Origin: Roseibium sediminicola
GTDB taxonomy: Bacteria; Pseudomonadota; Alphaproteobacteria; Rhizobiales; Stappiaceae
Direction of reading: 5' to 3'
Length of the DNA stretch: 64,000 nucleotides
Assembly (NCBI RefSeq): GCF_023156505.1
Contig: NZ_JALNMJ010000011.1
Span: 124,001-188,000, forward strand
The translations under genes and the position numbers were made by a program. Shown here one piece after another: positions 8,601-16,399 of this stretch (the stretch's first letter is position 1; each line of letters opens with the position of its first letter). The notes under the pieces are model-generated. The model was not told where the DNA came from, made no database searches, and worked only from the letters and a program-made list of their open reading frames with translations.

Positions 8601-10062
8601 CCTTGGTCGCGGCCGCCGCCTCGTTCCAGGTCCCGTCCTCATTGCGCTGGAGCGAATGGCCCGTTTCGGTGCCGCCATTCTCAGCGACGCCGACGTCGGT
8701 CGAGGTGACGGTCTGGCCATCGATCACCGTTTCGATTTCGCCTTCGTAGCTCAGAAATTCCAGAACCGAACCGCCATTGACGAGGGCGATGCCATCCGGC
8801 GCGCCATTCTGCAGGCCGTTTGCCGGCAGGTCCCAGACGTAATAGTCGTAAGTGCCGTCCGTGGTCATCGTCAGGCTGGAAACGTCAACGCGATTGTATT
8901 CCGAGCCGTTGGAGCCGTTGATCAAACCGATCTGCAGGAACGAAATATCGTCTCCGGCGGCAGTACGGATCTCGACAAATTCGCCGGTATCCGTGCCGGC
9001 ATTGTCGTAATGGAATTCGTTGATGCGGGCATCCACGTCCGGAATTTCGACCACGTCTGTGACCGTGACGGTCAGGTCCTGGCTGTCCGTGGCGCCTTCG
9101 GTGTCCGTCGCGGTGACGATCAGGTCATAGGCATTGTCGCCATCCAAATCCGCCGGCGCTTCAAAATCCGGCGCGTCGCGGAATCGGATCTCGCCGGTTG
9201 CCTCATCGATGGTGAAGAGGCCGGCATCGTCACCGGAGAGCGAGAAGCTGATGCCGTCGCTGTCAACGTCGCTGGCGGCTGCGAGCGCAACCACGTCCGT
9301 GCCGTTCTCGGCAAAATCGACTTCGGAGGCCAGCTCCAGATCAGGGGCATCGTTGGTGCCGGTGACCGTCACGCTGACCGTGGCGGTGGTGCTGCCGCCG
9401 CGGCCGTCATCGACGGTGTAGGTGAAGGTGTCGGCGACGGTTTCCCCCTCTTTCAGCGTATCGAAAACACCGGCCGGGCTGTACATCACAGTGCCGTCGA
9501 CAACGGAGATCAATGCGCCCAGGCTGCTCAGCGCGTCGACCCGGGTGATGGTCAGCGTATCGCCGTCAAAATCAGTGTCATTGGCCAGCAGGTCGTCGAA
9601 AGACAGGGTCAGGCTCGTGTCTTCATCCGTGGCGGCAGCATCGTCGAGCGCCAGCACCTTATTGTTCCGGCCGTCGAGATAAAGCGTGTAGTTTTCCTCG
9701 GCGAAATGCAGCGCCTCGACGTTTCTCAGGTAGTCGACTTCCACCGGTCGGCCAGTGTCGCCGAAGCGGGTGACGATGGCGGTGGTGGAGAACCAGCCGC
9801 GGCACAGATTGACATCATAGTCGAAGATCGAGCCGTCGAACGCGGCGGTGTCGAAACCGCGGCCGCCATCGATAAAGTCGTTGCCGGCACCGCCATCGAT
9901 CCAGTCATTGCCGCGGCCCGCAAAGATGGTGTCGTTGCCGCCCCTGCCGTAGATCTCGTCGTCGCCGCCGAAACCAAAAATGAAGTCGGACCAGTTGCTG
10001 CCCATCAGAAGATTGGAGCGATGATCGCCGAAAACGAACCCGAAGCGGAAATGCCAAGTCAT
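5638..10062 (-). CDS. Large ExeM/NucH-type extracellular endonuclease with RTX-like, cadherin-like and lamin-tail-like domains
   Basis: The 1474-residue protein probably degrades extracellular DNA. In order it shows: glycine/aspartate nonapeptides of the RTX Ca-binding type (about 31-70, e.g. GGNDTIFAGRGND); a VCBS/cadherin-like region (about 130-340); three near-identical lamin-tail-like repeats each beginning ARINE(F/L)HYDN (about 341-487, 496-649, 654-804); an OB-fold-like segment (about 810-1000); and a C-terminal endonuclease/exonuclease/phosphatase domain (about 1084-1465) with FNVLNYF, LQEIENN, SNHFKSKG, GDFNAYAEEDP and ASDHDPV. The ATG at 10062 has GGGGAAG six bases upstream. There is no Sec signal. 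RTX repeats sit at the N-terminus, the reverse of classic type I substrates, so the export route is uncertain. Confidence 0.88.
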   Translation of the reverse strand: MTWHFRFGFVFGDHRSNLLMGSNWSDFIFGFGGDDEIYGRGGNDTIFAGRGNDWIDGGAGNDFIDGGRGFDTAAFDGSIFDYDVNLCRGWFSTTAIVTRFGDTGRPVEVDYLRNVEALHFAEENYTLYLDGRNNKVLALDDAAATDEDTSLTLSFDDLLANDTDFDGDTLTITRVDALSSLGALISVVDGTVMYSPAGVFDTLKEGETVADTFTYTVDDGRGGSTTATVSVTVTGTNDAPDLELASEVDFAENGTDVVALAAASDVDSDGISFSLSGDDAGLFTIDEATGEIRFRDAPDFEAPADLDGDNAYDLIVTATDTEGATDSQDLTVTVTDVVEIPDVDARINEFHYDNAGTDTGEFVEIRTAAGDDISFLQIGLINGSNGSEYNRVDVSSLTMTTDGTYDYYVWDLPANGLQNGAPDGIALVNGGSVLEFLSYEGEIETVIDGQTVTSTDVGVAENGGTETGHSLQRNEDGTWNEAAAATKGAANEAPGVELNARINEFHYDNAGSDTGEFVEIRVNAGADVSALDVRLINGNGGAEYNLAAVSGLTMTTDGTYDYYVWDLPSNGIQNGAPDGIALVNDGEVVEFLSYEGEITTTIAGVEVTSTDVGVAEDSGTAAGDSLQRNDDGSWSEAAPETKGAENGGGTGPLTEARINELHYDNDGNDTGEFVEIRVNADADVSGLQVQLINGNGGASYNSADLSTLTMTTDGSYDYYVWDLPANGIQNGAPDGVALVNGTGVVEFLTYEGTITTTIAGTEVTSTDIGVSESNSTPVGQSLQRSDDGSWNDPATETKGAANDGGGGGGEPTARFISEIQGTGSASLLVGDYVLVSAVVTYTTGNGFFLQEEDADADGDALTSEGIFVFTGGAPTVVVGDVVDVAGTVEEFFGMTQLGSAEITKTGSTTLPTAASIQLSKAATNYEQYEGMRISVTSGIENERVTIIENFNFDRFGDITVSAGAQTQATQLYDAQTQADEIAAHIEGNMNNRLVITDGTSSQNPDSYSYVANTTAGDDGDGILSAGDDFTVDGPTLRLGAEMNSAIEGVLTYEFGEFKVLVDGTLDIDEATNSGARQDMPDDVGGEIQVASFNVLNYFTTFSGGTGPNGDLNPRGADNQAEFDRQTAKIVEAMVRTEAEVFALQEIENNGFGEASAIATLVDALNAKALADGTGAVYDYANPLGGDGFLGTDAIMTGMVYDTTKLTLVHAEALVFEEASAADTYAIAEFLNTYVSSSDRVGDFQRNRPATIATFEDANGEVFTIVSNHFKSKGDSNLQDLADGVQAALDGGSVPAGEVAAVQAALDALIADPNFDQGNGQGFWNQVRADAASELAAYLDGAYADTLAGLGKADADYLLMGDFNAYAEEDPVQAVRDGAGYTDLIDQFLGQEDAYSYVFDGQQGTLDQALASGSLAGQVTGLTEWHINADEPDLLNYDQDFNNPDFYNDDPFAASDHDPVIVGLDLGPQSDALLA
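7650..9040 (-). repeat. Three tandem in-frame domain repeats of about 450 bp
   Basis: Within the nuclease gene three consecutive units encode about 150-residue lamin-tail-like domains. Each contains TGEFVEIR, LTMTTDG(T/S)YDYYVWDLP and QNGAPDG. DNA identity between units is high, so recombination could change their number. Confidence 0.85.
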
Positions 10063-10410
10063 GTGAATCTTCCCCAAACTGCGGACCAAATCTGGGGCGG
10101 TTGGTAGTCCATGCCCCGTGTCAACTTCGTGTCAGTTTTCTGACATTTGACCACATGGACAAGAGAATTTTAGCCGGGAAAATAATGCTTTAGCCGTAAA
10201 ATAATCAGAATAGCTCAACAGTTGCCTCTGCGTTCAGGCAGCGATGCGCTTACCAAGCAACTGGCAAATATGCGATTTTTCGCAGCGTCATTCTTACGCA
10301 TGCGTTATGCGACTTAAAGTTTTCTAAACAAAAAATACAACTGAAAAAATTTTTACAGGGTGGAAAAAATCGCCACCCCCATCAGCACAACCATGCTGTT
10401 TGAATCAAAA
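10063..10410. promoter_or_regulatory. AT-rich upstream region of the nuclease gene
   Basis: About 350 bases without a supported gene. The sequence is strongly AT-rich (10140-10360) compared with its neighbours, as expected for the promoter and leader of the nuclease gene. I could not pick a specific promoter with confidence. Confidence 0.4.
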
Positions 10411-10431
10411 GAGGGCCGCATTGCGGCCCTC
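10402..10431 (-). terminator. Rho-independent terminator of the 31-residue peptide gene
   Basis: On the reverse strand GAGGGCCGC, loop AAT, GCGGCCCTC is followed by TTTTGATTC. The perfect nine-base GC stem plus T-run lies 30 bases after the small ORF's stop. Confidence 0.85.
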
Positions 10432-10461
10432 CCATGAGATCGACGTGACACATTGTCCGGA

Positions 10462-10557
10462 TCAAATCCCAGCGAAACCGTTCAATACCAGAGGCTGCTC
10501 CAGAACCGAACCATTCCGCCCAGACACATGGGCCACGTTCGAATACTCATTAGACAT
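10462..10557 (-). CDS. Small peptide, 31 residues, unknown function
   Basis: An ATG at 10557 is preceded by AAAGGAGGTG, one of the best ribosome sites in the window, and the frame closes at a TGA after 31 codons. A strong terminator follows after 30 bases. The peptide begins MSNEYSNVAHVSG and ends LNGFAGI. It has no hydrophobic signal and no cysteines. Upstream, TTGTGA and CACATT about 17 bases apart could be a weak promoter, or it may be read through from the DUF302 gene 114 bases away. Strong translation and termination signals argue that it is real, but I recognise no family. Confidence 0.6.
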   Translation of the reverse strand: MSNEYSNVAHVSGRNGSVLEQPLVLNGFAGI

Positions 10558-10671
10558 GGGCACACCTCCTTTCAGTTGTTGACAATGGAATTAATGTGAG
10601 ACCGCAGGTACAGTTTCACAAGCCCAAAAAGCGGTCTCTCCCGCACAAGGCTTGCGCAAAGTGGTCCGCTG

Positions 10672-11151
10672 TTACTTTGCGGCAACAGCGCCTTCCGCGA
10701 TCGACAGGAACATCAGGTCGAGCTCTGTCGCCAGCTCCGCCAGCGCCTCGCCGCCCTCGTCCATGTAGGGAGCGAACACAAAGCTCGGCATTTTCCAGGA
10801 CAAAGTCGCCGTGCCGTCGCCATTGTCAGTGACGTAAAACCGGATGGGTGCCTCGATGCCCGCCGCGACGGATGCTTCCAGCATGCGCACCGCGTAGTCA
10901 TTGCGGTACACGCCGATGACCATGTTGCCGGGAATGGTGAGGCCGCGTCCCTTAGCGCCGGCCGACGCGCTTGCTTGGGTGATCAGTCCCATCTTGTCCG
11001 CTTTGACGGCCGCTTTCAGGTCCTCGACCAGGGCCTGGAACGCCTTATCGGTCGGCACGACCTGCCAGCCCTCCCGGTCGGGCAGGCTGCCGGCCCGGGC
11101 CAGCCCGGAAACAGCGAACGCCATCACCACACAAAAAACCAGAAAACGCAT
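10672..11151 (-). CDS. DUF302 domain protein, secreted
   Basis: The 159-residue protein has a cleavable signal peptide (MRFLVFCVVMAFAVSGLARA) followed by a DUF302 domain. Typical features are the early GWQVVPTDKAFQALVEDLKAAVKADKMGLITQASASAG segment and the NDYAVRMLEA and PIRFYVTDNGDGTATLSWKMPS strands. The molecular role of DUF302 is not settled. The ATG at 11151 follows AGAAGGAAC. It lies downstream of the YeeE/YedE transporter on the same strand, an association seen elsewhere for periplasmic DUF302 proteins and sulfur-related genes, so a link is possible but inferred. Confidence 0.85.
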   Translation of the reverse strand: MRFLVFCVVMAFAVSGLARAGSLPDREGWQVVPTDKAFQALVEDLKAAVKADKMGLITQASASAGAKGRGLTIPGNMVIGVYRNDYAVRMLEASVAAGIEAPIRFYVTDNGDGTATLSWKMPSFVFAPYMDEGGEALAELATELDLMFLSIAEGAVAAK

Positions 11152-11260
11152 GTTCCTTCTCCCGCAATACGACGCTCCGATTGCGGGAAATCTAGCCGGG
11201 TTCCGCTCACAGGCCGCTCACAATGCGGTGTGGGCGTTTGGAGGACGAAAGGTTTGGCTC

Positions 11261-12406
11261 TCAGCCCATGCCCAGCTTCAAGCGCAGACGGGTCCCGGCA
11301 AGGCTGCCGAGAAAGCCGAAGACCAGCCAGAGCCAGCCGTGGAGCGATCCGGAGACCAGGCCGCCGAGATAGGCGCCGATATTGCAGCCATAGGCAAGGC
11401 GCGCGCCATAGCCCATCAGCAGACCGCCGGCGATCGCCGTCAGGACATCTCGGCGGCTGAGCTGCCAGACCGGCGCAAACCGGCCCGCCAGGGCTGCGGC
11501 CACCATTGCTCCCAGGATCACGCCGAAATCCATGACCGACGTAGTGTCGCGCAGAACGGAGTTTTCCAGGGCGGCGGGCTGCCAGGTCCAATAGGGCCAG
11601 TTCTCGACCGGGACGCCGATGAACTGGAAGAGTTTGGCCCCCCAGAGCGCAAAGGCTGAGGTGATGCCCCAGGGCCGGCCGACCACGACAAAGGTGGCGA
11701 TGCCGACCATGGCGAGCATGATCGCGCCCAGCATCGGCGACCAAGGCCCCTTGAGCAGCGACTCGGTTGGGCGCGGCGGCGCGATGCCGCCATGCGCCTT
11801 CCGTTCGATCCAGACGGTAAGAAGCGCCAGCCCGCCCAGCACCAGAGCCGTCAGCAGGAAAGCGCCGTGGGGACCGAATTCCCGGATCAGGGACACCGAC
11901 GGCAGTTTCGGCAAGCGCCCCCAGAGATGGACATGGGCAGTGGCGGCAACCGACCCCAGGATAAACGCCGCCAGCGTGATCATCATTCGTGTCGATCCGC
12001 CGCCGGCGGTGAACAATGTGCCCGAGCCGCAGCCGCCGCCCAGTTGCATGCCGGCCCCGAACATGAATGCGCCCAGCGCCGCGGCAATGCCGAAGGGAAA
12101 GACAAAGCCACCGGTCGGCCAGCCAAAGCCCGCGCCCCAGGCAATCAGCGGAAAGGACACCGCGCTGGTGAGCAGGATCAGGACGAATTGCGCCCGCAGG
12201 CCGCCGCCGCGCTTTTCCGTGACAATCCGCCTCCAGGCGGCCGTGAAACCGAAGCTGGCATGATAAAGAGACAGGCCGGCGACGCCGCCGATCAGAACAG
12301 CGACAGCTTGCCGCAGGCCGGCCTCGCCATAGGCGCCGACGGCGATCAGCACCAGCAGGCCTCCGGCGATGGCCGCCACCACAATCTGCGATTTCTGAAC
12401 CGTCAT
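11261..12406 (-). CDS. YeeE/YedE family membrane protein (thiosulfate/sulfur transporter type)
   Basis: The 381-residue integral membrane protein has about nine to ten hydrophobic helices. It carries the family's signature cysteine motifs GGGCGSGTLFTAGGGS in the first half and GYGARLAYGCNIGAYLGG near the C-terminus. In characterised members (TsuA) such cysteines relay thiosulfate through the membrane. Two ATGs are possible: at 12412 the AGG is directly adjacent, while the ATG at 12406 has it at a six-base distance, so 12406 is preferred. Substrate assignment is from the family, not from this sequence. Confidence 0.85.
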   Translation of the reverse strand: MTVQKSQIVVAAIAGGLLVLIAVGAYGEAGLRQAVAVLIGGVAGLSLYHASFGFTAAWRRIVTEKRGGGLRAQFVLILLTSAVSFPLIAWGAGFGWPTGGFVFPFGIAAALGAFMFGAGMQLGGGCGSGTLFTAGGGSTRMMITLAAFILGSVAATAHVHLWGRLPKLPSVSLIREFGPHGAFLLTALVLGGLALLTVWIERKAHGGIAPPRPTESLLKGPWSPMLGAIMLAMVGIATFVVVGRPWGITSAFALWGAKLFQFIGVPVENWPYWTWQPAALENSVLRDTTSVMDFGVILGAMVAAALAGRFAPVWQLSRRDVLTAIAGGLLMGYGARLAYGCNIGAYLGGLVSGSLHGWLWLVFGFLGSLAGTRLRLKLGMG

Positions 12407-12707
12407 GGTCATCCTGATGCGTTATTGAAGCCCTACGCTTTGAGGGCGTGTGTTCGTTATCGCCCTTATGATACGGGCCTTTCCGGCGATCAAGAGAAGG
12501 GCCGGCAGGCCCGCGCTCGAATTCGGCCATAATTTCGCGACGAACTTACCTTCTGATCGCCTACACATTGCCAACACCTTTTTGTGTTTTGCAGTTCAAG
12601 TGAAGCCTGCGGAATTTTAGCGGTAGAGATTCATCGGCTGACTGTGCGTCTTGCGCCGCCTATTCGCGGTACTCGGCGGTCCAGCCCGAAAAACAAAAAG
12701 GCCAGTT

Positions 12708-14093
12708 ATGCGACTGAGCGATCAATTCGGCTACGACCTTACCCTGACGGACAAGGACGCCCTTGCGGCCTGGAACGAAACCGTCCGGGCCTTCCTCGCC
12801 CACGGCAAGACCACGCCAACCCATCTCGAAACCTGCCTCACGCTTGCCCCCGACTTCGCGCTTGCACACGCCGCACGCGGCCTGTTCTGCCTGCTACTTG
12901 GGCGCAAGGAGCTTTACCACACCGCCCGCGAATGCCTGTCGATCGCCCGGGCCTCCGCAAAGGAACGGCCGTTGACGGACCGGGAAACGGCTATCGTCGA
13001 TGCGCTGGATGCCTGGCTGCAGGGCTTCCCGAGCCGGTCCGCGGACCTTCTCGATGCTTCGCTCGTCAAGGTGCCCGAGGACACGCTGACCATGAAGCTG
13101 GTGCATGCCATCCGCTTTGTACTCGGCGATTCCGTCGGCATGCGCCAATCCATCGAGCGGGTTTTTTCCGCCTATTCCGAACATCACCCCGGTTATGGCT
13201 ATCTCATGGGCTGCCGGGCGTTTTCCCTTGAAGAAACCGGCGAATACCGTCTGGCGGAAGCTTCCGGTCGCCGGGGGCTGGAATTTGCCCGCGACGATGC
13301 CTGGGGCCTGCACGCGGTCGCCCATGTCCACGACATGACCGGCCGCTCGGAGGAAGGCGCAGGCTGGCTCGAGAACCATCCAGACGGCTGGGCCCATTGC
13401 AACAATTTCGGCTATCACGTCTGGTGGCACCTGGCTCTGATGTATCTGGACCAGGGCGAAGCGGACAAGGCGCTGGCCCTCTACGACACCGACATCCGCA
13501 AGGACAAGACGGACGACTACCGCGACATCTCCAACGCGGCTTCCCTGCTGGTTCGGCTGGAGCTGGATGGTGTCGATACAGGCTCGCGCTGGGACGAGCT
13601 GGCGCTGCTGTCGGACAAGCGCGCCGAGGACGGCTGCAACGTCTTTGCCGATCTCCACTACCTGCTGGCGCTTTTGAATGGCGGCCGCCGCATGGGCGCC
13701 GACCGCCTGCTGGCCGGTCTGAAACAGCGCGCGCAAAGCGAAACGGATATCGGCCGCATCACGGCGGAAGCCGGCTTGCCAACCGGTCTCGGCCTGGAGC
13801 AGTACAGGAAAGGCAATTACGCCTCCGCCTTCACGCTGCTGACCTCCGCCAGGGACAATCTCTATCTGGTGGGCGGCTCGCATGCCCAGCGCGACGTCTT
13901 CGAGCGCATTACCATTGACGCGGCGCTCCGGGCCGGATTGCCGGGCGATGCCGAACGGCTTATCAAGAGCCGCAGTCAAAAGCGCGGCGCCCTCGACCGG
14001 TTTGCCGAACAACGCCTTGATACCTGCGAAAAAATGCATCGGGCCCAAGAGGTCATGCAAGACAAGAAACTCAGGGCCACCGGCTCGGTCTGA
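12708..14093 (+). CDS. Tetratricopeptide-repeat protein, TTC38-like
   Basis: This 461-residue protein resembles the TTC38 family of tetratricopeptide-repeat proteins. Helical-repeat segments run throughout, e.g. APDFALAHAARGLFCLLLGRKEL, and HVWWHLALMYLDQGEADKALALYD. The conserved AVAHVHDMTGR and GWAHCNNFGYHVWWHLAL blocks are typical of this family. No signal peptide is seen, so it is probably cytoplasmic and acts as a protein-interaction scaffold; its partner is unknown. The start is the ATG at 12708, with AAGG six bases upstream. opgC begins 40 bases after it on the same strand. Confidence 0.8.
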   Translation: MRLSDQFGYDLTLTDKDALAAWNETVRAFLAHGKTTPTHLETCLTLAPDFALAHAARGLFCLLLGRKELYHTARECLSIARASAKERPLTDRETAIVDALDAWLQGFPSRSADLLDASLVKVPEDTLTMKLVHAIRFVLGDSVGMRQSIERVFSAYSEHHPGYGYLMGCRAFSLEETGEYRLAEASGRRGLEFARDDAWGLHAVAHVHDMTGRSEEGAGWLENHPDGWAHCNNFGYHVWWHLALMYLDQGEADKALALYDTDIRKDKTDDYRDISNAASLLVRLELDGVDTGSRWDELALLSDKRAEDGCNVFADLHYLLALLNGGRRMGADRLLAGLKQRAQSETDIGRITAEAGLPTGLGLEQYRKGNYASAFTLLTSARDNLYLVGGSHAQRDVFERITIDAALRAGLPGDAERLIKSRSQKRGALDRFAEQRLDTCEKMHRAQEVMQDKKLRATGSV

Positions 14094-14132
14094 CCTTTTC
14101 CGGTCCGGCAAGCGACATATTCTGGAACCAAC

Positions 14133-15413
14133 GTGAACGCGCATCCGCAAACGAAACGCCCCCGTGACCCGCGCCTGGATTTTTTCCGCGGGCTCGGCAT
14201 GTTCATCATCTATATTGCTCATCTGCCCAACAACTGGTGGACCCTGTGGATCCCGGCGCGGTTCGGTTTTTCCGACGCCACGGAGATCTTCGTGTTCTGC
14301 TCGGGCATGGCTTCGGCGCTCGCCTTCGGCAAGATCTTCGACATTCACGGCTGGAGCATGGGCGCGGCGCGCATCCTGCACCGCATGTGGCAGGTCTACT
14401 GGGCTCATATCGGCCAGTTCCTGGTGATCGCCGTCGGTCTGGTGATGCTGCATGAAAGCAACTTCCTGAACGAGTGCTGCGGCCTGACACAGGACTATGT
14501 CGGCTCGCTCAATCTCTGGCACCTTTTCAACAGGACCGAAGTGGCTTTGCCCGGCCTGATGACGCTCACCTGGGTGCCGAACTATTTCGACATCCTGCCG
14601 ATGTATGTGGTGATTCTGGCGCTGATCCCGGTGATCATGCTGGCGGCCCGGATCTCGGTCAAAGCCGCCTTTGCCGTCTCGATCGGCCTCTGGCTGGCCT
14701 CCCAGTTCGACCTGCTCAGCCTGCCGGCGGAGCCCTGGTCCGACCGGGAATGGTTCTTCAATCCGTTCGCCTGGCAGATGCTGTTCTTCACCGGTTTTGC
14801 CTTCATGCGCGGCTGGATCCCGGCACCGCCGGTGAACCGGGGCCTGGTCATCTTCTGTATTGCCATCATGCTGGTCACGGTCCCCTTTGCCTATTTCCGG
14901 GTCTATGGCGAATACCACCTGGACTGGGTCTGGGCGCGCGAAGTGCGCGAAGCCATCCGGCCGCTGTGGATCAAGACCGAGTTCGGCCTGTTCCGCTATC
15001 TCCACTTCCTGGCGCTGGCTTATGTCGCCTGGGTCGCGGCCGGCGAACATGGCAGGCGCCTGCTCGGGCATGGCGCCCTCTGGGGTCGGTTTGTCGTGAT
15101 CGTTCAAAAGGTCGGCCAGCAGTCCCTGCCGGTCTTCATGGCCAGCCTCGTGATCGCCCAGGCGGCCGGTCTGCTGCGCGACATGGTCTGGGGCCGGGGC
15201 GACTGGATCCCGCAGATCCTGTCCAACCTGCTCGGCTTCCTTGCCCTGATCGCGGTGGCTTATGTAGCCGGCTGGTACAAGAGCCAACCCTGGCGCAAAC
15301 CGCCGGCGACCCCGACCTCCGGTCCGTCCGAGCGGCCGAGGACACCGCCCGCAGATGATGGCGACCAACTTGCCAGGTCGAAAACGGGCACGCGGGAACC
15401 GGCCCTGACCTAA
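14133..15413 (+). CDS. opgC: OpgC-type membrane acyltransferase
   Basis: OpgC-domain proteins are integral membrane transferases that add succinyl groups to osmoregulated periplasmic glucans. The 426-residue product begins with the diagnostic RLDFFRGLGMFIIYIAHLPNNWW and has about ten hydrophobic helices. It also has FVFCSGMASALAFGK and the long loop with NLWHLFNRTEVALPGLMTL. A hydrophilic proline-rich tail of about 45 residues follows the last helix. The start is a GTG at 14133, with a weak GGA six bases upstream; no better start exists nearby. The specific acyl group is inferred from the family. Confidence 0.85.
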   Translation: MNAHPQTKRPRDPRLDFFRGLGMFIIYIAHLPNNWWTLWIPARFGFSDATEIFVFCSGMASALAFGKIFDIHGWSMGAARILHRMWQVYWAHIGQFLVIAVGLVMLHESNFLNECCGLTQDYVGSLNLWHLFNRTEVALPGLMTLTWVPNYFDILPMYVVILALIPVIMLAARISVKAAFAVSIGLWLASQFDLLSLPAEPWSDREWFFNPFAWQMLFFTGFAFMRGWIPAPPVNRGLVIFCIAIMLVTVPFAYFRVYGEYHLDWVWAREVREAIRPLWIKTEFGLFRYLHFLALAYVAWVAAGEHGRRLLGHGALWGRFVVIVQKVGQQSLPVFMASLVIAQAAGLLRDMVWGRGDWIPQILSNLLGFLALIAVAYVAGWYKSQPWRKPPATPTSGPSERPRTPPADDGDQLARSKTGTREPALT

Positions 15414-15440
15414 CGGGCAACGTTCCGACGCCAGACACAA

Positions 15441-15475
15441 AAACACCGGCCGAAAGGCCGGTGTTTGCGTTTTTC
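15441..15475. terminator. Bidirectional rho-independent terminator
   Basis: AAACACCGGCC, loop GAAA, GGCCGGTGTTT (15441-15466), then GCGTTTTT. The stem is a perfect 11 bp with flanking A and T runs, placed between the convergent opgC and DUF1150 genes. Confidence 0.9.
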
Positions 15476-15494
15476 ATCCGGACAGTCTGGCCGC

Positions 15495-15779
15495 TTAATG
15501 CAGCGAAGCCATCTCGAGATCCGCTTCAAACGCGTTGGCGACCGCGGCTTCGCGGCTGTCCGCAAGCAGGATCGGCGTCCCGTCCGCGTTCAAAAGCGCA
15601 TAAAGCGTCATGTTGTCATGCAGCGGCGGCACGTCCGGGAACATTTCCCGAAGATCGCGTGCCTTGATCGGCTTGATATAGGCAATGTCGCCCGTGCCGA
15701 GTTCGGTCAACTCGTCAACCGTCATGATTTCGGCGAGATCTGCATTGTCTGCCCACCAGGGGCTATTGGGGTCGTGCAT
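15495..15779 (-). CDS. DUF1150 family protein
   Basis: The 94-residue acidic protein matches the DUF1150 family found next to Hsp20 genes in Alphaproteobacteria. It has GDIAYIKPIKARDLREMFPDVPPL in the middle and YALLNADGTPILLADSREAAVANAFEADL at the C-terminus. The function is unknown, but the constant pairing with small heat-shock proteins suggests a role in the same stress response. The ATG at 15779 has GGAGA six bases upstream. It follows the hsp20 gene by 31 bases on the same strand and probably shares its transcript. Confidence 0.9.
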   Translation of the reverse strand: MHDPNSPWWADNADLAEIMTVDELTELGTGDIAYIKPIKARDLREMFPDVPPLHDNMTLYALLNADGTPILLADSREAAVANAFEADLEMASLH

Positions 15780-15810
15780 CAGTCTTCTCCATCTGTTGGC
15801 CGACGAGGGT

Positions 15811-16239
15811 CTATTCGCCGCTGGAGATTTCTATTTTTCTTATGACACGTTCGGGTTCCGGACGTGCCAGGTCGATGGACAGAAGCCCATCTTTCAGGTC
15901 GGCTCCGAGGATCTCGATCCCCTCGGCCAGGACAAAGGCCCGCTGAAACTGGCGGGCGGCAATGCCGCGATGCAGGTACTGGCGGGTCTTGTCGTCGACC
16001 TGCCGGCCGCGGATCACCAGCTGGCTCTCTTCCACGGAGACGTCCAACTGATCCCTGGTAAATCCGGCCACAGCCAGTGTGATCCGGATGATGTCGCCCT
16101 GACCTTCAGACTTCGGAAGTCTTTCGATGTTGTAGGGCGGGTAACCGTCATTGGCGGCCTTGGAGACGCGATCGAGCACGCGCTCGATATCGTCGAACCC
16201 GAGCATAAACGGGCTAGAAAACGCTGACATGCGTGACAT
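15811..16239 (-). CDS. hsp20: Small heat-shock protein (Hsp20/alpha-crystallin, IbpA-like)
   Basis: The 142-residue protein is an ATP-independent holdase that keeps unfolded proteins soluble in the cytoplasm. It has the class A rhizobial opening SSPFMLGFDDIERVLDR, the NDGYPPYNIERL segment and an alpha-crystallin domain (about 36-130) ending with GLLSIDLARPEPE. A short C-terminal tail has an RKIEI motif in place of IxI/V. Starts at 16245 (TTG), 16239 and 16230 are possible; ATG 16239 fits the family N-terminus (MSRM...) and has AAGGA eight bases upstream. Upstream lie an RpoH-type promoter and a hairpin covering the ribosome site. Confidence 0.93.
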   Translation of the reverse strand: MSRMSAFSSPFMLGFDDIERVLDRVSKAANDGYPPYNIERLPKSEGQGDIIRITLAVAGFTRDQLDVSVEESQLVIRGRQVDDKTRQYLHRGIAARQFQRAFVLAEGIEILGADLKDGLLSIDLARPEPERVIRKIEISSGE

Positions 16240-16246
16240 CCTCAAA

Positions 16247-16276
16247 GTCCTTGGCGAAGCGACCTTGCGCCCGGAC
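16247..16276 (-). promoter_or_regulatory. Candidate RNA thermometer hairpin over the hsp20 ribosome site
   Basis: In the mRNA, GUCC plus GGCG (from 16276 down) can pair with CGCC plus GGAC (16256-16247), giving about eight base pairs with a G/AA internal mismatch. The 3' arm contains AGGA of the ribosome site. Rhizobial hsp20 genes commonly carry ROSE-type thermometers with this logic. The pairing is visible; temperature control is inferred. Confidence 0.5.
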
Positions 16277-16324
16277 CCTTTTTAGGCATCCGGACCGGAA
16301 CCAACCGGCTCCGTTCATGATTAA

Positions 16325-16353
16325 ATATGGAGCTTCGTTAAAATTGATTCAAG
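16325..16353 (-). promoter_or_regulatory. RpoH (heat-shock sigma) type promoter of hsp20
   Basis: On the reverse strand CTTGAA (16353-16348), a 17-base spacer, then CCATAT (16330-16325). This fits the heat-shock promoter pattern (CTTG, 17-18 bases, CYTAT-like) and lies about 85 bases upstream of the hsp20 start. Confidence 0.7.
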
Positions 16354-16399
16354 GAGTCGGGTTTTCCGGGCGTTTACCTGTCAACCTTCTGTGAATTGT

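Noticed and set aside
7650-9040. Possible CRISPR or satellite array
   Set aside because: The repeated units are about 450 bp, in frame, and encode protein domains; there are no short repeats with unique spacers.
12894-15446. 850-codon minus-strand frame
   Set aside because: It overlies the TPR and OpgC genes on the opposite strand, is full of His/Arg/Gln low-complexity typical of shadows, and has no ribosome site.
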